From an uncultured Polaribacter sp. (GTDB lineage Bacteria > Bacteroidota > Bacteroidia > Flavobacteriales > Flavobacteriaceae): 64,000 bases of DNA. Numbering within the stretch: position 1 is the stretch's first letter; the number at the start of each line of letters is the position of its first letter. The DNA is taken from NCBI GenBank assembly GCA_943788045.1, contig CALSOT010000002.1, positions 552,310-616,309 of the forward strand. Direction: 5' to 3'. Position numbers and translations under genes: made by a program. A model generated the notes under the pieces. The model saw only the letters and a program-made list of their open reading frames with translations, did not search any database and had not been told where the DNA came from. This document shows positions 1 to 10,879 of this stretch, piece after piece.

Positions 1-1770
1 TGTTTCCTCCAAAGGTAAATCTATTTCTAGTTTGCGCTTTCATCCCAATTCTTAGGTCAGTACTAGTATATATACCGGAGAAATGTTGAAAATTAGCTCG
101 ACTATAAAAATAAAATTCATACCAGTTAAACTTTTTAGTGGGTTGAAGTGTTCTCCATCCTCCATTCATGTATAAAGTTTGTTGATCATTACTAAATAGA
201 ATTCCCAAATCATTTGGATTATAATCTTTGTTTTCAAAAGTATATCCTATTTCTCCTCTCCAATGCCCTAATCCATATCCAAAACTGTTGTCAAATGTGT
301 ATCCAGTATTTGGATTGTTTAGATCATCTGAGATATTACTCATTTTAACAAATCCATCAGCATTCCATTTATTATCTTTCGTCTCAAGATGCCAGTCTAA
401 AGCAGTAACATTGGCATCTCTAAATCGGCCATCTCTTGTAACATTGGTATTAATCAAAGAAATGGTAGAGTTTTGATTAAATTGTTGGTCTAAAACTAAA
501 ATATTGTAATTTGTAAAAGGACTTAATATTGTTTTGTAATTGCTTTCAACAGAAACAGTATCTAATCCATTTATAGTTTGTTCTGTTCGTTTTACTAGCG
601 CAGTAGTTTTTTCAGTTACAGCGTTAAATATGCCTATTCCCAATCCGTTTTTTGTTCTACCTGAAACTTTAATAGCATTTAACATGGTTACTTTTTCTGG
701 GTAATTTTCAACCTCATCATTTATTTTGATGTTATCTTTAAACTCTCCGTCATTTTTTCTTTCATCAGAAAATTGATCTATTGGAGCTCCACCAATTCTT
801 CTTGAATAAAATAAATTTCCTTTGTTGAAAAGTTCTGTTCCCTCTGTAAAAAACTGTCTTTGCTCTCTAAATTGTTGCTCAAAAGGCCCCAGGTTTAACT
901 CAACATTATCAAAACCAACTTGGCTAAAATCTGGTATTAAAGTTGCATCCAAAGTAAAATTTTCAGTTAAACCATATTTTATATCCATACCAACACTCCA
1001 ATCAAAATCTGTATTACCTTGAAAAGTATTTGTAGTTGCAGAAGCGTAAGGATATAAATTTAACCTTGTTGGTGGTTTAATGTTTCTAAAATCAGTAATT
1101 AAACCATCATATTGTGTCCATCGTCCAACAGAATTATCGATATGTGTCCAGGTGTGTTGTTCATTTAGATTTTCTAATCTTCTATGAAAATTAAACCCCC
1201 AAGATTGTACTGGTCTATTTGCAAAACGCAATGCTCTGTATGGTATTTTCATTTCCACGTTCCAACCTTTTTCATCTGTAGAAACAGCACTTTCCCAAAC
1301 TGCACTCCAATCAAAATCTTCATTTCCATTAGAAATCTTTGCATCTAACTGATTTCCTGTGCTCTGTACAATAAACTCAAATGGGTTTTGTCCATCATCA
1401 TTTGGGTTGATGGTTACCAAGAAAAAGTCTGCTTGACTAGAAATTATCTCTTACTGCAAATTCTTTCGGAATATTTCCTGTGGTCAGGATCATTCATTTG
1501 ACCAGAAATATAGATAGCGTCATCATCATAAAGAACCCTAACTGTTGTTTGATATTTAGAGGAAACAAGTTCTCCATTTGCAGGTCTAAAAATAACAAAG
1601 TCAGTGATTACTTCACTATTTTTCCACACCTTATCATTTAACAAACCATCTATTTTAGGCGCGTTATTTGTTCTTGTTGTTTTAATTGTTTTTCTCTGGT
1701 TTTTCTTTTGTGCTTTTACCTGAGGTAATGAAAGTAGTACAATTACTAAAAAAATGATTCTTTTAAACAT
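1..1770 (-). pseudogene. DUF5916 / CBM9-like outer-membrane protein, frameshifted and cut by the window edge
   Basis: Minus-strand gene starting with ATG at 1770 and running off the left edge. A signal peptide (about residues 1-20, ending VKAQ) is followed by a CBM9-like domain (APKIDGLLNDKVWKN, LYDDDAIYISGQMNDPD) and then a DUF5916 beta-barrel-like region. The start frame stops at 1444, giving only 108 residues. Family-like sequence continues in two other frames: skipping one T at about 1473 restores DHRKIPKEFAVRDNF, and skipping one T at about 1439 restores SQADFFLVTINPNDDGQNPF. I followed this last frame by hand from 1438 to base 2 and met no stop. These are therefore two single-base insertions 34 bp apart in an otherwise intact gene, either a recent pseudogene or a local sequence error. 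DUF5916 proteins are usually outer-membrane proteins of unclear function. Confidence 0.85.
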
Positions 1771-1975
1771 TTAAATTATAGTTGATTATTTGTAAATACA
1801 ATGCGAAATTATTTATCCTTTTTTATTGAGATACATAAAATCTTGTTAATTATTGTAAGACAATAAATATTAGATTTTGTTACACGTCATTTGTTAAATA
1901 TTCCTTAAAGAATCCCCGAATCTTAAATTTTGGTTTTTTTAATGAAAACTATGCGCCATTTTCTATTTGAATTCG

Positions 1976-1983
1976 TATTTTTG
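1976..1983 (+). promoter_or_regulatory. -7 box upstream of sucC
   Basis: TATTTTTG matches the Bacteroidota -7 consensus TAnnTTTG and ends 22 bp before the sucC ATG. No TTG was found 17-23 bp upstream, so only half of the promoter is supported. Confidence 0.4.
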
Positions 1984-2005
1984 ACTCCGTTTTAAAAGGA
2001 TACAA

Positions 2006-3202
2006 ATGAACTTACACGAATATCAAGGAAAAGAAATTTTAAATAGTTTTGGCGTTAGAATTCAACGCGGAATTGTTGCAAGTACTTCTGCTGAAGCAGT
2101 AGATGCGGCAAAAAAACTTACAGAAGAAACTGGAACAGGTTGGCACGTAATTAAAGCACAGGTTCACGCTGGTGGTCGAGGAAAAGGTGGAGGAGTAAAG
2201 TTGGCTAAAAACTTAGATCAAGTTAAAAGCATTTCTGATGATATTTTGGGAATGATGTTAGTTACACCTCAAACTTCTGCAGAAGGAAAATTAGTAAATC
2301 AAGTATTAATTTGCGAGGATGTTTATTATCCAGGAGATTCTGAACCTGATGAATATTATATGTCTGTTTTATTAAACAGAGCAACGGGAAAAAATATGAT
2401 TATGTATTCTACTGAAGGTGGAATGGATATTGAAACGGTTGCAGAAGAAACTCCGCATTTAATTTTTACAGAAGAAATAGATCCTTTATTAGGTATCATG
2501 CCTTTTCAAGCACGTAAAGTTGCTTTTAATTTAGGATTATCTGGTGTTGCTTTTAAAGAAATGACAAAGTTTGTTACTGCTTTATATACAGCATATATCA
2601 AGTCCGATTCGGCAATGTTTGAAATAAATCCGGTTTTAAAAACGTCTGATTCTAAAATTATGGCGGTTGATGCTAAAGTTTCTTTAGATGAAAATGCTTT
2701 ATACAGACATAAAGATTATGCAGCAATGCGTGATTTAAGGGAAGAAAATCCAATTGAAGTTGAAGCAAAAGCTGCAGGATTAAACTATGTAGATTTAGAC
2801 GGAAACGTTGGTTGTATGGTAAATGGAGCAGGTTTAGCAATGGGAACTATGGATTTAATTAAAGAATCTGGAGGAGAACCGGCTAACTTTTTAGATGTTG
2901 GTGGTACTGCTGATGCAGCAAGAGTTGAAACTGCATTTGGTATTATCTTAAAAGATGCTAATGTAAAAGCAATTTTAGTTAATATTTTTGGAGGTATTGT
3001 GCGTTGTGATAGAGTAGCACAAGGTGTTGTAGATGCTTATAAAAGTATGGGTGATAAAATTACTGTACCAATTATTTGTCGTTTACAAGGGACAAATGCT
3101 AAAGAAGCAAAAGAATTAATTGATAATTCTGGAATGGAAATTATTTCTGCTACTGAATTTCAAGAAGCTGCTGATAAAGTAGCAGAAGTTTTAGAAGCTT
3201 AG
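2006..3202 (+). CDS. sucC: succinate--CoA ligase (ADP-forming) subunit beta
   Basis: Beta subunit of succinyl-CoA synthetase, which makes ATP/GTP and succinate from succinyl-CoA in the TCA cycle. Its 398 residues fit the family (about 390). It begins MNLHEYQGKEIL, the typical start. The ATP-grasp domain shows the glycine-rich GGRGKGGGVK near residues 56-66 and FEINP near 206-210. The C-terminal ligase domain carries GNVGCMVNGAGLAMGTMD and NIFGGIVRCD (about 326-335), which face the CoA and phosphohistidine of the alpha subunit. sucD is not in the window, so the two subunits are encoded apart. A strong terminator follows, so the gene is probably transcribed alone. Confidence 0.97.
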   Translation: MNLHEYQGKEILNSFGVRIQRGIVASTSAEAVDAAKKLTEETGTGWHVIKAQVHAGGRGKGGGVKLAKNLDQVKSISDDILGMMLVTPQTSAEGKLVNQVLICEDVYYPGDSEPDEYYMSVLLNRATGKNMIMYSTEGGMDIETVAEETPHLIFTEEIDPLLGIMPFQARKVAFNLGLSGVAFKEMTKFVTALYTAYIKSDSAMFEINPVLKTSDSKIMAVDAKVSLDENALYRHKDYAAMRDLREENPIEVEAKAAGLNYVDLDGNVGCMVNGAGLAMGTMDLIKESGGEPANFLDVGGTADAARVETAFGIILKDANVKAILVNIFGGIVRCDRVAQGVVDAYKSMGDKITVPIICRLQGTNAKEAKELIDNSGMEIISATEFQEAADKVAEVLEA

Positions 3203-3228
3203 TCTTTTAAGCATAAAATATATTGAAG

Positions 3229-3257
3229 AACGCCTCATGTAAATGAGGTGTTTTTTT
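3229..3257 (+). terminator. Rho-independent terminator after sucC
   Basis: A 10-bp stem (3229-3238 with 3243-3252, one G-U pair) closes a four-base loop and runs into seven T's. It sits 27 bp after the sucC stop codon. Confidence 0.85.
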
Positions 3258-3289
3258 ATTTTGTGATTTTTGTTGACTAAAAATAAAAG

Positions 3290-5278
3290 TTATAATTTTT
3301 CTTTTAGAAGAGTAATTTCATCACGTAGTTTTGCAGCAACAATAAAGTCTAACTCTTTGGCGGCAGCTTCCATATGCTTACGTTTTTCTCTAATACGCTT
3401 TTCTATTTCTTCTTTTGGTAGATATTGTAAATCTTGCTCTGCTGCAACTTGTTTTGCGTTGTCGTAATGATAGCTAGAAACTGCAGATTTAGATAATGTA
3501 TCATCTATTTTTTTGTTAATCTGAGTAGGAGTGATGTTATTTTTTGTGTTGTATGCTATTTGTTTTTCTCTTCTTCGGTCAGTTTCATCAATAGTTTTTT
3601 GCATACTTTTTGTCATTTTATCTGCATATAAAATAGCCAAACCATTTACATTTCTAGCAGCTCTACCAACAGTTTGTGTTATTGAACGATGGCTTCTTAA
3701 AAATCCTTCTTTATCCGCATCTAAAATAGCAACTAAAGAAACTTCTGGTAAATCTAAGCCTTCTCTTAAAAGGTTTACGCCAATTAACACATCAAAAAGA
3801 CCTTTACGCAAGTCTTGCATAATTTCTACACGCTCTAAAGTGTCTACATCAGAATGAATATACCTACAGCGTATATTAACTCTTGTAAGGTATTTTGTGA
3901 GTTCTTCTGCCATTCTTTTGGTTAACGTTGTAGCTAAAGTACGTTCGTCTTTTTCCACACGAATTTGTATCTCCTCAATTAAGTCATCAATCTGATTTAA
4001 ACTTGGTCTAATTTCAATTATTGGATCTAATAAACCTGTAGGTCTAATTACTTGTTCGACAAAAATACCCTCTGTTTTTTCAAGTTCATAATCTGCAGGC
4101 GTTGCAGAGACGTAAATAACTTGATTTTGAATGCCTTCAAATTCTTCAAATTTTAATGGACGATTATCCATTGCTGCCGGTAATCGAAAACCATATTCTA
4201 CTAAGTTTTCTTTTCTACTTCTATCGCCGCCATACATTGCGTGTGTTTGTGGAATTGTGACATGGCTTTCATCAATAACCATTAAATAATCATTAGGAAA
4301 ATAATCGAGTAAACAGAAAGGTCTTGTACCGGGTTCTCTGCCATCTAAATAACGAGAATAATTTTCTATTCCTGAGCAATAACCCAGTTCTCGAATCATT
4401 TCTAAATCGAATTCAGTGCGTTCTTTTAAGCGTTTTGCTTCTAGATTTTTTCCGATTTCTTTAAAATAATCGACTTGTTTCATCATGTCATCTTGAATTT
4501 GATGAATGGCGTTTTGTAAAACATCAGGAGACGTTACAAACAAGTTCGCTGGATAGATAGTAAGTTCTTCGAATTTTTCTAATAAAGTATTACTTTCTAA
4601 ATCAAATGACTCAATTTCTTCAATTTCATCACCAAAAAAATGAACTCTAAAGCCATTATCTCCATAAGATGGGTAAATAGTTACAACATCGCCTTTTACT
4701 TTAAATGTCCCACTTTTTATTTCGTGTTCTGTTCTAGAGTATAGACTTTGAACTAATTGATGTAAAAATTTGGTTCTTGCAATTTGTTGGTCAACTTGAA
4801 TTGGGATTACGTTTTTCTTAAATTCGTTGGGGTTTCCAATACCATATAAACAAGAAACAGAGGCGATTACAATAACATCACGTCTACCAGAAAGTAGGGA
4901 AGAGGTAGTGCTTAATCTAAGTCTTTCTATATCTTCATTTATAGATAAATCTTTTTCTATGTAAGTTCCTGTTACCGGTATGTATGCTTCTGGTTGATAA
5001 TAGTCGTAGTAAGATACAAAATACTCTACTGCATTCTCAGGGAAGAATTGTTTAAATTCAGAATATAATTGAGCGGCTAATGTTTTATTGTGAGCTAAAA
5101 CCAAGGTTGGTTTATTTACTTTTTTTATGACATTTGCAACCGTAAAAGTTTTACCAGAGCCTGTTACACCCAATAAAGTTTGAAATTTTTCACCACTATT
5201 AATACTTTCTGTGAGCTCCTTTATTGCTTGTGGTTGATCTCCCGTAGGAGAAAATTCTGATACCAATTTAAATTTCAT
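3290..5278 (-). CDS. uvrB: excinuclease ABC subunit UvrB
   Basis: DNA-damage recognition helicase-like subunit of nucleotide excision repair, working with UvrA and UvrC. At 662 residues it is full length. It shows the Walker A loop GVTGSGKTF (about 38-46), the beta-hairpin region YYDYYQPEAYIP (about 92-103), the DESH box followed by VTIPQ, the helicase motif ATTLTKRMAEELT, QTVGRAARN near 540, and a C-terminal UVR motif (about 625-660) that binds UvrC. The ATG at 5278 gives the usual MKFKLVSEFSPTGDQP start. It is convergent with sucC and lies behind a terminator from the upstream gene, so it is probably monocistronic. Confidence 0.97.
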   Translation of the reverse strand: MKFKLVSEFSPTGDQPQAIKELTESINSGEKFQTLLGVTGSGKTFTVANVIKKVNKPTLVLAHNKTLAAQLYSEFKQFFPENAVEYFVSYYDYYQPEAYIPVTGTYIEKDLSINEDIERLRLSTTSSLLSGRRDVIVIASVSCLYGIGNPNEFKKNVIPIQVDQQIARTKFLHQLVQSLYSRTEHEIKSGTFKVKGDVVTIYPSYGDNGFRVHFFGDEIEEIESFDLESNTLLEKFEELTIYPANLFVTSPDVLQNAIHQIQDDMMKQVDYFKEIGKNLEAKRLKERTEFDLEMIRELGYCSGIENYSRYLDGREPGTRPFCLLDYFPNDYLMVIDESHVTIPQTHAMYGGDRSRKENLVEYGFRLPAAMDNRPLKFEEFEGIQNQVIYVSATPADYELEKTEGIFVEQVIRPTGLLDPIIEIRPSLNQIDDLIEEIQIRVEKDERTLATTLTKRMAEELTKYLTRVNIRCRYIHSDVDTLERVEIMQDLRKGLFDVLIGVNLLREGLDLPEVSLVAILDADKEGFLRSHRSITQTVGRAARNVNGLAILYADKMTKSMQKTIDETDRRREKQIAYNTKNNITPTQINKKIDDTLSKSAVSSYHYDNAKQVAAEQDLQYLPKEEIEKRIREKRKHMEAAAKELDFIVAAKLRDEITLLKEKL

Positions 5279-5283
5279 AATGT

Positions 5284-5322
5284 AAAAATACGGATACTTT
5301 TTTTTAAAATATCCGCATTTTT
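5284..5322 (-). terminator. Terminator after the T9SS type B gene
   Basis: Read on the minus strand, the arms 5311-5322 and 5284-5296 pair with one mismatch (A/C at 5290/5316), and five U's follow. It lies between the end of the giant surface-protein gene and uvrB. Confidence 0.6.
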
Positions 5323-5344
5323 AATGAACTTTTAGTTAGTGTTT

Positions 5345-7411
5345 TTACCTTCTCAGTAAAGAGAAATGTCCTTTTTTGAGTATTGGAGATTTACTGGTAT
5401 TTGCTGGGATTAGCTGAATATTAAACCAGTAATCATCAGAAGGTAATGTTTTACCATTATAAGTTCCGTTCCATCCTTGGCTGTCAATAGGCACTTGTGC
5501 AACTAATTTTCCGAATCGGTTAAAAATATTGATACTGCTATTAGGATAGAATATTTTGTTAGCTCCTTTAACGCCCCAGGTATCATTTTTTCCATCACCA
5601 TTTGGTGTAAAGAATTTTGGAAACTGAATGACAGATATTTGTAGCGTAGTATCTGGTGAACATCCATTTTTATCGTTTACAATAATGGTATAAATTCCGC
5701 CTTCAAGATTTTCAAAAAGTGGTTCATCTTGAAAACCAATTGAAGGAAAACGATCTTGATTATCATCATTTTTAAGCGCAAATTGATAATCACCCGGACC
5801 TAAATCATTACTTAAAGTATCTATTGAAATAGAAATATTGTCGTTGCTACTAAGATTATTAGATTCATCAATAATGGTGATAAAACTTTCTAGTAATGTT
5901 GCAATATTAGATTCATTGACCACTATTGTTCTTTCTCTAGAACATCCATCAGGAGATTGATCATTCGCAATTACAGTATATTTTCCTGCAGTTGTTACCT
6001 GTAAGGTAGCATTATTACCTAGAGTAGTTCCTGCTTCATTTGTCCAGATATAATCATAGGTTGCCGCTGGATTTTCAGCCTCAAGAGTAAGAGGAGTGTC
6101 ATTTAAACATACAATTTGTGGAGCATCAATATTTTCTTCACCCATTACTGTAAAACTAGGTAGAGATTTTATGTTGATGTTAAAAGATAATTTTGTATTT
6201 ACACAAGCAATAGGTGTATTCTTTGTGTTTTCTACACGCACATAAATAGTTTGATTGTTTGCGTCATTCTCAAAGATATTTTCATCAATTGCTAGGGCGG
6301 TATTTCCTGATTCAGCATCTGTTAAAGACGTGTAAAAAGTAACAGAGAAATCTGCAAATTCAGCTGGCTGATAATTAGCAAGAATTTCAGGTATCTTATT
6401 TTTTAAAGTGATGTCTCCATTAATTCCATTTGCATCATTAGCAAAACTATCAGAAGTATTATCACAATCCGAATAATCAGAAATATTGATAGGGATATTT
6501 GGTTCTGGATAGATTAATAGCTGAAAAGTTGCAAAGATAGACTCACACTGATTTCCACCTAAATCAAATACCTTAAAGAATATGGTTTCAACCCCTGGAT
6601 TATCTGTATTAAAATCTGCAGGGAAATTAGTTTCACTCGTTATATTCTGAAAATCTGTTGGATTTGCAATTTCATTCCCATCTTGCGCATCTTGCTGTGT
6701 TGCGTAATAGGCAACTCTATGATTTGTTTTACCCGCTAAAATTTCACTGTCTTTAGAAGTTAAATCAATATTTTGAGCAATTCTATTCCTAGTGTCGCTA
6801 TCAGAAGAAGTAGCAATATCACAAACAGCAAAAGGACTAATTGTATTAGAAACTGCAGGAATTGGATTTACTATTATTTTAAAAGAAACTGGGTTTTTAA
6901 CACATTTTAAAGGTCCGTTTCTATCTTGAACACGCACATAAATAGTTTGTTCGCTAATGTTTCCTGCAATAAAACCGGCTTCATTTGTAAAATCAGTATC
7001 GTTTATAATAATATCAGTATTCATTTTTGCGCCTGCTGCAGAGGTGTGAAAAGAAACGATATAATCTGTTTCAGTTTGAGTACTACCTAGAATCTGAACA
7101 ACTCTACTTCTAAGATCTATTCCTGAATTTTGTCCGTCAGTTGTCGTTCCTGAGAACTCATCATCACACAAAATGAAATCATCAGGAGTATTTGCTAAAG
7201 GAACCGGTTTTACGGTTAATGTAAATTGCCCAATACCGGTACAATCATTATTATTTTTATTTTTGATTCTCACAAAAATTGTTTGATTGTTTGCATAAGC
7301 TGGGTCACTATTATTTCTATGCTTTGTAATGTCAGGAATTTCATTTATGGAGGCAGTTCTATCTTCGGTTGATTCGTAGAACAAGACTTCTAAATTTGGT
7401 TGAATTAATGT
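5345..7411 (-). pseudogene. Giant T9SS type B surface protein, C-terminal part (after frameshift)
   Basis: Second part of one gene whose first part is 7405-9966. It continues the same tandem beta-sandwich repeats, each with a CDD/CDIATSSDSD-like acidic opening and an (N)QTI(F/Y)VRV(Q/E) strand. It ends in the gliding-motility-associated C-terminal domain (FFTPNGDGKNDTW, then IFNRFGKLVAQV and WNGTYNGKTLPSDDYWF), the mark of type IX secretion type B cargo. The first ATG in this frame is at 7384, but no signal peptide follows it, so it is not a natural start. Reading 7411-7409 as ACA joins the two parts as LFPTLIQPNLEVLFYES. The function is unknown; large adhesin-like proteins of this kind are common in Flavobacteriaceae. 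Confidence 0.85.
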
Positions 7412-9966
7412 GGGAATAGGTCTTTAATCTCTTGTTCAGCCTCACTGAAGTCAAAAAATGAAATTCCGTCTGTGTCAGAATTATCTGCGGTATCGTTACC
7501 ATCTTCATCTAAAAAATCATCACATTCAATAAAATTTCTCGAATAACTAACATCGGTGGCAAAAGAAACAATTAATTCTATTTTAGAAACTCTGAAACAA
7601 CCAAACTCTGAAATTGTTCTAACCCAAGCTTCCCCATTCGCAGAGACAGGATATCGTAATTTATCAGCAACTTGTGGATTTCCTGCAATAGCATCTGTTT
7701 GAGATGCATAATATTCGAAAGTTTCATTCGCTCTGTTATCAGAAATATTAATTTCTGCTTCTGTAAGGTTAAAGGTTGTTATTAAATCAGAATTATCATC
7801 ACATTGTTTAATGATTACCGGGTTTTGTTTTATAATAGGTAAAGGATCTACAATTAATTCTAGAGCTGTATTAGCATCGAAGCAACTTGAGTTGTCTTTA
7901 TTTTCTATACGTACAAATACTCTCTGGTATGTTGTAACAGCGTAATTGGTGTTTTTGTCAATTATGGTATTTGTGTCATTGTTTTCAGCGCCGTCTTCAG
8001 TAGTATGATAACTTATGTTGTATTGCGTTTTATCTAAAGTTCCGAAAATTTCGTCATCTTTATTTTTTAAAATAAATGTATTAATAATTCCATCAGTATC
8101 ACTTCCACTTTCTATATCATCACATATTCTATAAGGTTCGGCTTGAACAGGTATTGGTAAATCTGTAACGGCTAAAGTAAAGGATGTAAAAGCAGGACAA
8201 GCATTTGGAGCATTTTTGTTTTGCACACGAGCGTATATTGTCTGATTACTAAAAGCTGTTGGATTAGTGTAAGGATTGGGTAATGGGTTATTATTTAAAC
8301 CTGCATCTGGGGCGTTTAAAAAATAGATAACATCAAAAATTGTTTTATCTAAACCGGTTAAAATTTGATCTTTTAGTCCATTAGCACTATCGTCTTGTAA
8401 ATTAAAAGTGTTAAAACCATCTCTATCAGTATCACAAAAATATAAATCAAGAGGTGTTGTTGCACTTGCCTTTTCGAAAACCCCTATATTAAAAGTACCG
8501 TTATATTGTGTTAAATTTCCACAATCGTCGGTTAATTTTATTACCAGTTCGTATTTTCCATTATTTGATTTTGATAAATTAGTAAGTGTTAAGTTTTTTG
8601 TGGTTTGCAACGGGGTGGTACTATCGTTAAAAAACCATTCATGTGTTATATTATTACCTGTTATATTTTCAGGTATGATTGTTTTATTATCACCAATACA
8701 AAACTCTAAATTTTGATTATTAATTAACTCGTTGGTATCAGAATCTTTAATTTCGACTGGTAATAATAAAGACGAAATAAAAGGAGGTAGGCCTTGACTA
8801 GCTGATGCACCAGCACCTAAACTCACACTTCGATGGGAATAATTAACAGCTGTTTTTCCTAATGCATTTGGATTGTTAATAACACTAATACTATTGGAAT
8901 CTTCACTAGACCAATAAATTTTACCATCAGGTCCAAGTTGTAATGCACTTCTACTATTAAAATAACTGAATATTGTAGTTCTTGAACTATTAATTTCAGA
9001 AAATGTAGGTAATGATAAATCGAACTGATACAAGTTTTCTGCTGTATTTCCGTCAAAATCTCCTGTTGAGACATATAACCTTGCGCTTGAAGGAGAAAAC
9101 TCAACTCCATAACCATCTCCACTACTTAGAGATAATCGTCTTGGGTTGCCTGAATCATTAAAATTAGTAACTCTACCTGTTTCATTATCAAAATTAAAAA
9201 GAAAGGTATTGTCACTCATATTGGCCGCTACTAGTTTTGTACCATCTGGCGATACTTTTAAATATCCACGTGGATCATCAGCTCTAAAATTATTTATCTC
9301 GCTTATCACTGGATTCGTTGTATCTACACCTGTATTAGTGACTTTATACGCATAAAATTCATTATTGTTAGAGGCACTTGTTCGTCTAGATAATGAAATT
9401 ACCCAATAAGAATTGCATTCATTTCCTTTTACAGCTGTAACTTTTTCTGTCCAATTACTGTCTTTCCCGTCTGAAAGATTTGTAGCTCCAGTTGCGTCTC
9501 CCACAGTAGTGTTTATGTCCCCTAGATTTCCATTTAAACTCATATCTATTTCATAGTAGAAAAAGCCAGGAACACCTCCATTTCCTCCTGTATTAGCAGT
9601 TGATAACGTAAAAAGGTAGTAAATATTTGTTTTCCCTGGAGCCGGGATTGTTAAGGCAGATTGAGCACTAGAAGAATCTCCTTTTAATCCTGTACCATTT
9701 GGCATTGGATTGTTATTTTTATCCCATATTGTAAGTGATCGGGCATCACTATTTTCTGCTCCAACATAAAATAATAAATTACCATTTTCGTCTGAGAATG
9801 AAGAACAACCTTCTGTAGTATTTAGTTTACTTCCGCTTACAGGAACTGGTGTACCAGAATTAAAATCTAATGCAGCATTTCTTCCAAAGTACCAAAAGTT
9901 AGCTTCTTTTTGAGAAAATAAATTTAATGCAAAAAATAGGAGTAAAAAGGGTGTAAATTTCTTCAT
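7405..9966 (-). pseudogene. Giant T9SS type B surface protein, N-terminal part (before frameshift)
   Basis: Starts with ATG at 9966 and a signal peptide (MKKFTPFLLLFFALNLFSQ). About 400 residues of beta-propeller-like sequence follow (KEANFWYFGRNAALDF, LKVSPDGTKLVAANMS, VEFSPSSARLYVSTGD, LQLGPDGKIYWSS). Then come an Ig/PKD-like region and repeated beta-sandwich modules. The frame stops at 7405 just after DFSEAEQEIKDLFPH, inside a repeat. The whole locus 5345-9966 is 4622 bp, one base short of a multiple of three, which fits a single missing base near 7408-7411 in a gene of about 1540 codons. It is either a natural inactivation or a base-calling error. Confidence 0.85.
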
Positions 9967-10011
9967 TTGATGTCGTTTCTTTTCTGAGACGACAAATATA
10001 TTTAAAAAGTA

Positions 10012-10857
10012 TTATAAATCTCTCTTTTTTAACAGTGCGTAAGACAAATAAATAAAGATAAAAGTCCAAATTGAAACAATAAGGATTGAAGTTGTTTCTA
10101 CTTCGTAATTTTTCATAAAATTTTCACCAATTTGATTTGCTAAACTTTTAACAGCCCCTAATCTAGAAAAAGGTTCTTTTATTAAATTTGTCATCGCTTC
10201 AAAAGGTAAAAATTGCATGATAGAATCTACAGATTCCGATGTATTAGATTCGTTTTTAAATGTCCAAAATAAATATCCTTTAAACATATTTTCTACAATA
10301 AGCCAAACTATCATTGCGCCAACGGCGAATGCAGAGCGTTTTACTAAAATACCAAAGAATAATCCCATCGAAAAAAAACAGACTAGCTTTATGAAAAAAG
10401 CAACTAAATATATTAAATCAGAAAAGATAATTGAGAATTCGCTATAATCTGAATAGACAAGCCCTAAAATTAAAGAAACGAAGAAAACGAATATTGTGGA
10501 AATTAATGCAAAAACAATTACAGTATAAAATTTAGAAAGAATAAATTCTTTTTTACTTAGGCCGTCAATTAAATTTTGTTTTAAGGTTTTATAACTGTAT
10601 TCATTTGCCATCATTGATACAATAACTAATAATAAAAAGAATTTTAATATGGCAGCTATATAAGTATTAAAATGCCAAATGTATGGGAAATTAAAAATTC
10701 CCATTTCGGCTAAATGAAATTTTATAGGACCAATATCAAATTTTATTGCTGCAATTAGAGCGATAGAAATTAGCAATCCAAAATAAATAATTGATAATAC
10801 TTTACTAGCAGTATTGTGTTTTAATTTGTGAAATTCTATAGTTAGTAGTCTTAACAT
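10012..10857 (-). CDS. ABC-2 type transporter permease
   Basis: A 281-residue integral membrane protein with about six hydrophobic segments, including IIYFGLLISIALIAAI, FFLLLVIVSMMANEYSY, VFALISTIFVFFVSLILG, SMGLFFGILVKRSAFAVG and a C-terminal SIWTFIFIYLSYALL. MANEYSYKTLKQNLIDGLSKKEFILSK is typical of ABC-2 permeases of the NatB/bacitracin-export kind. It starts 22 bp after the ATPase gene on the same strand, so the two form one exporter. The substrate cannot be read from the sequence. Confidence 0.9.
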   Translation of the reverse strand: MLRLLTIEFHKLKHNTASKVLSIIYFGLLISIALIAAIKFDIGPIKFHLAEMGIFNFPYIWHFNTYIAAILKFFLLLVIVSMMANEYSYKTLKQNLIDGLSKKEFILSKFYTVIVFALISTIFVFFVSLILGLVYSDYSEFSIIFSDLIYLVAFFIKLVCFFSMGLFFGILVKRSAFAVGAMIVWLIVENMFKGYLFWTFKNESNTSESVDSIMQFLPFEAMTNLIKEPFSRLGAVKSLANQIGENFMKNYEVETTSILIVSIWTFIFIYLSYALLKKRDL

Positions 10858-10879
10858 GACTTATTTTTTTATTTGGTGA

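Noticed and set aside
7384..7386. ATG 7384 as a natural start of a separate T9SS protein
   Set aside because: No signal peptide follows, and the sequence continues a repeat that begins in the other frame. One missing base explains both.
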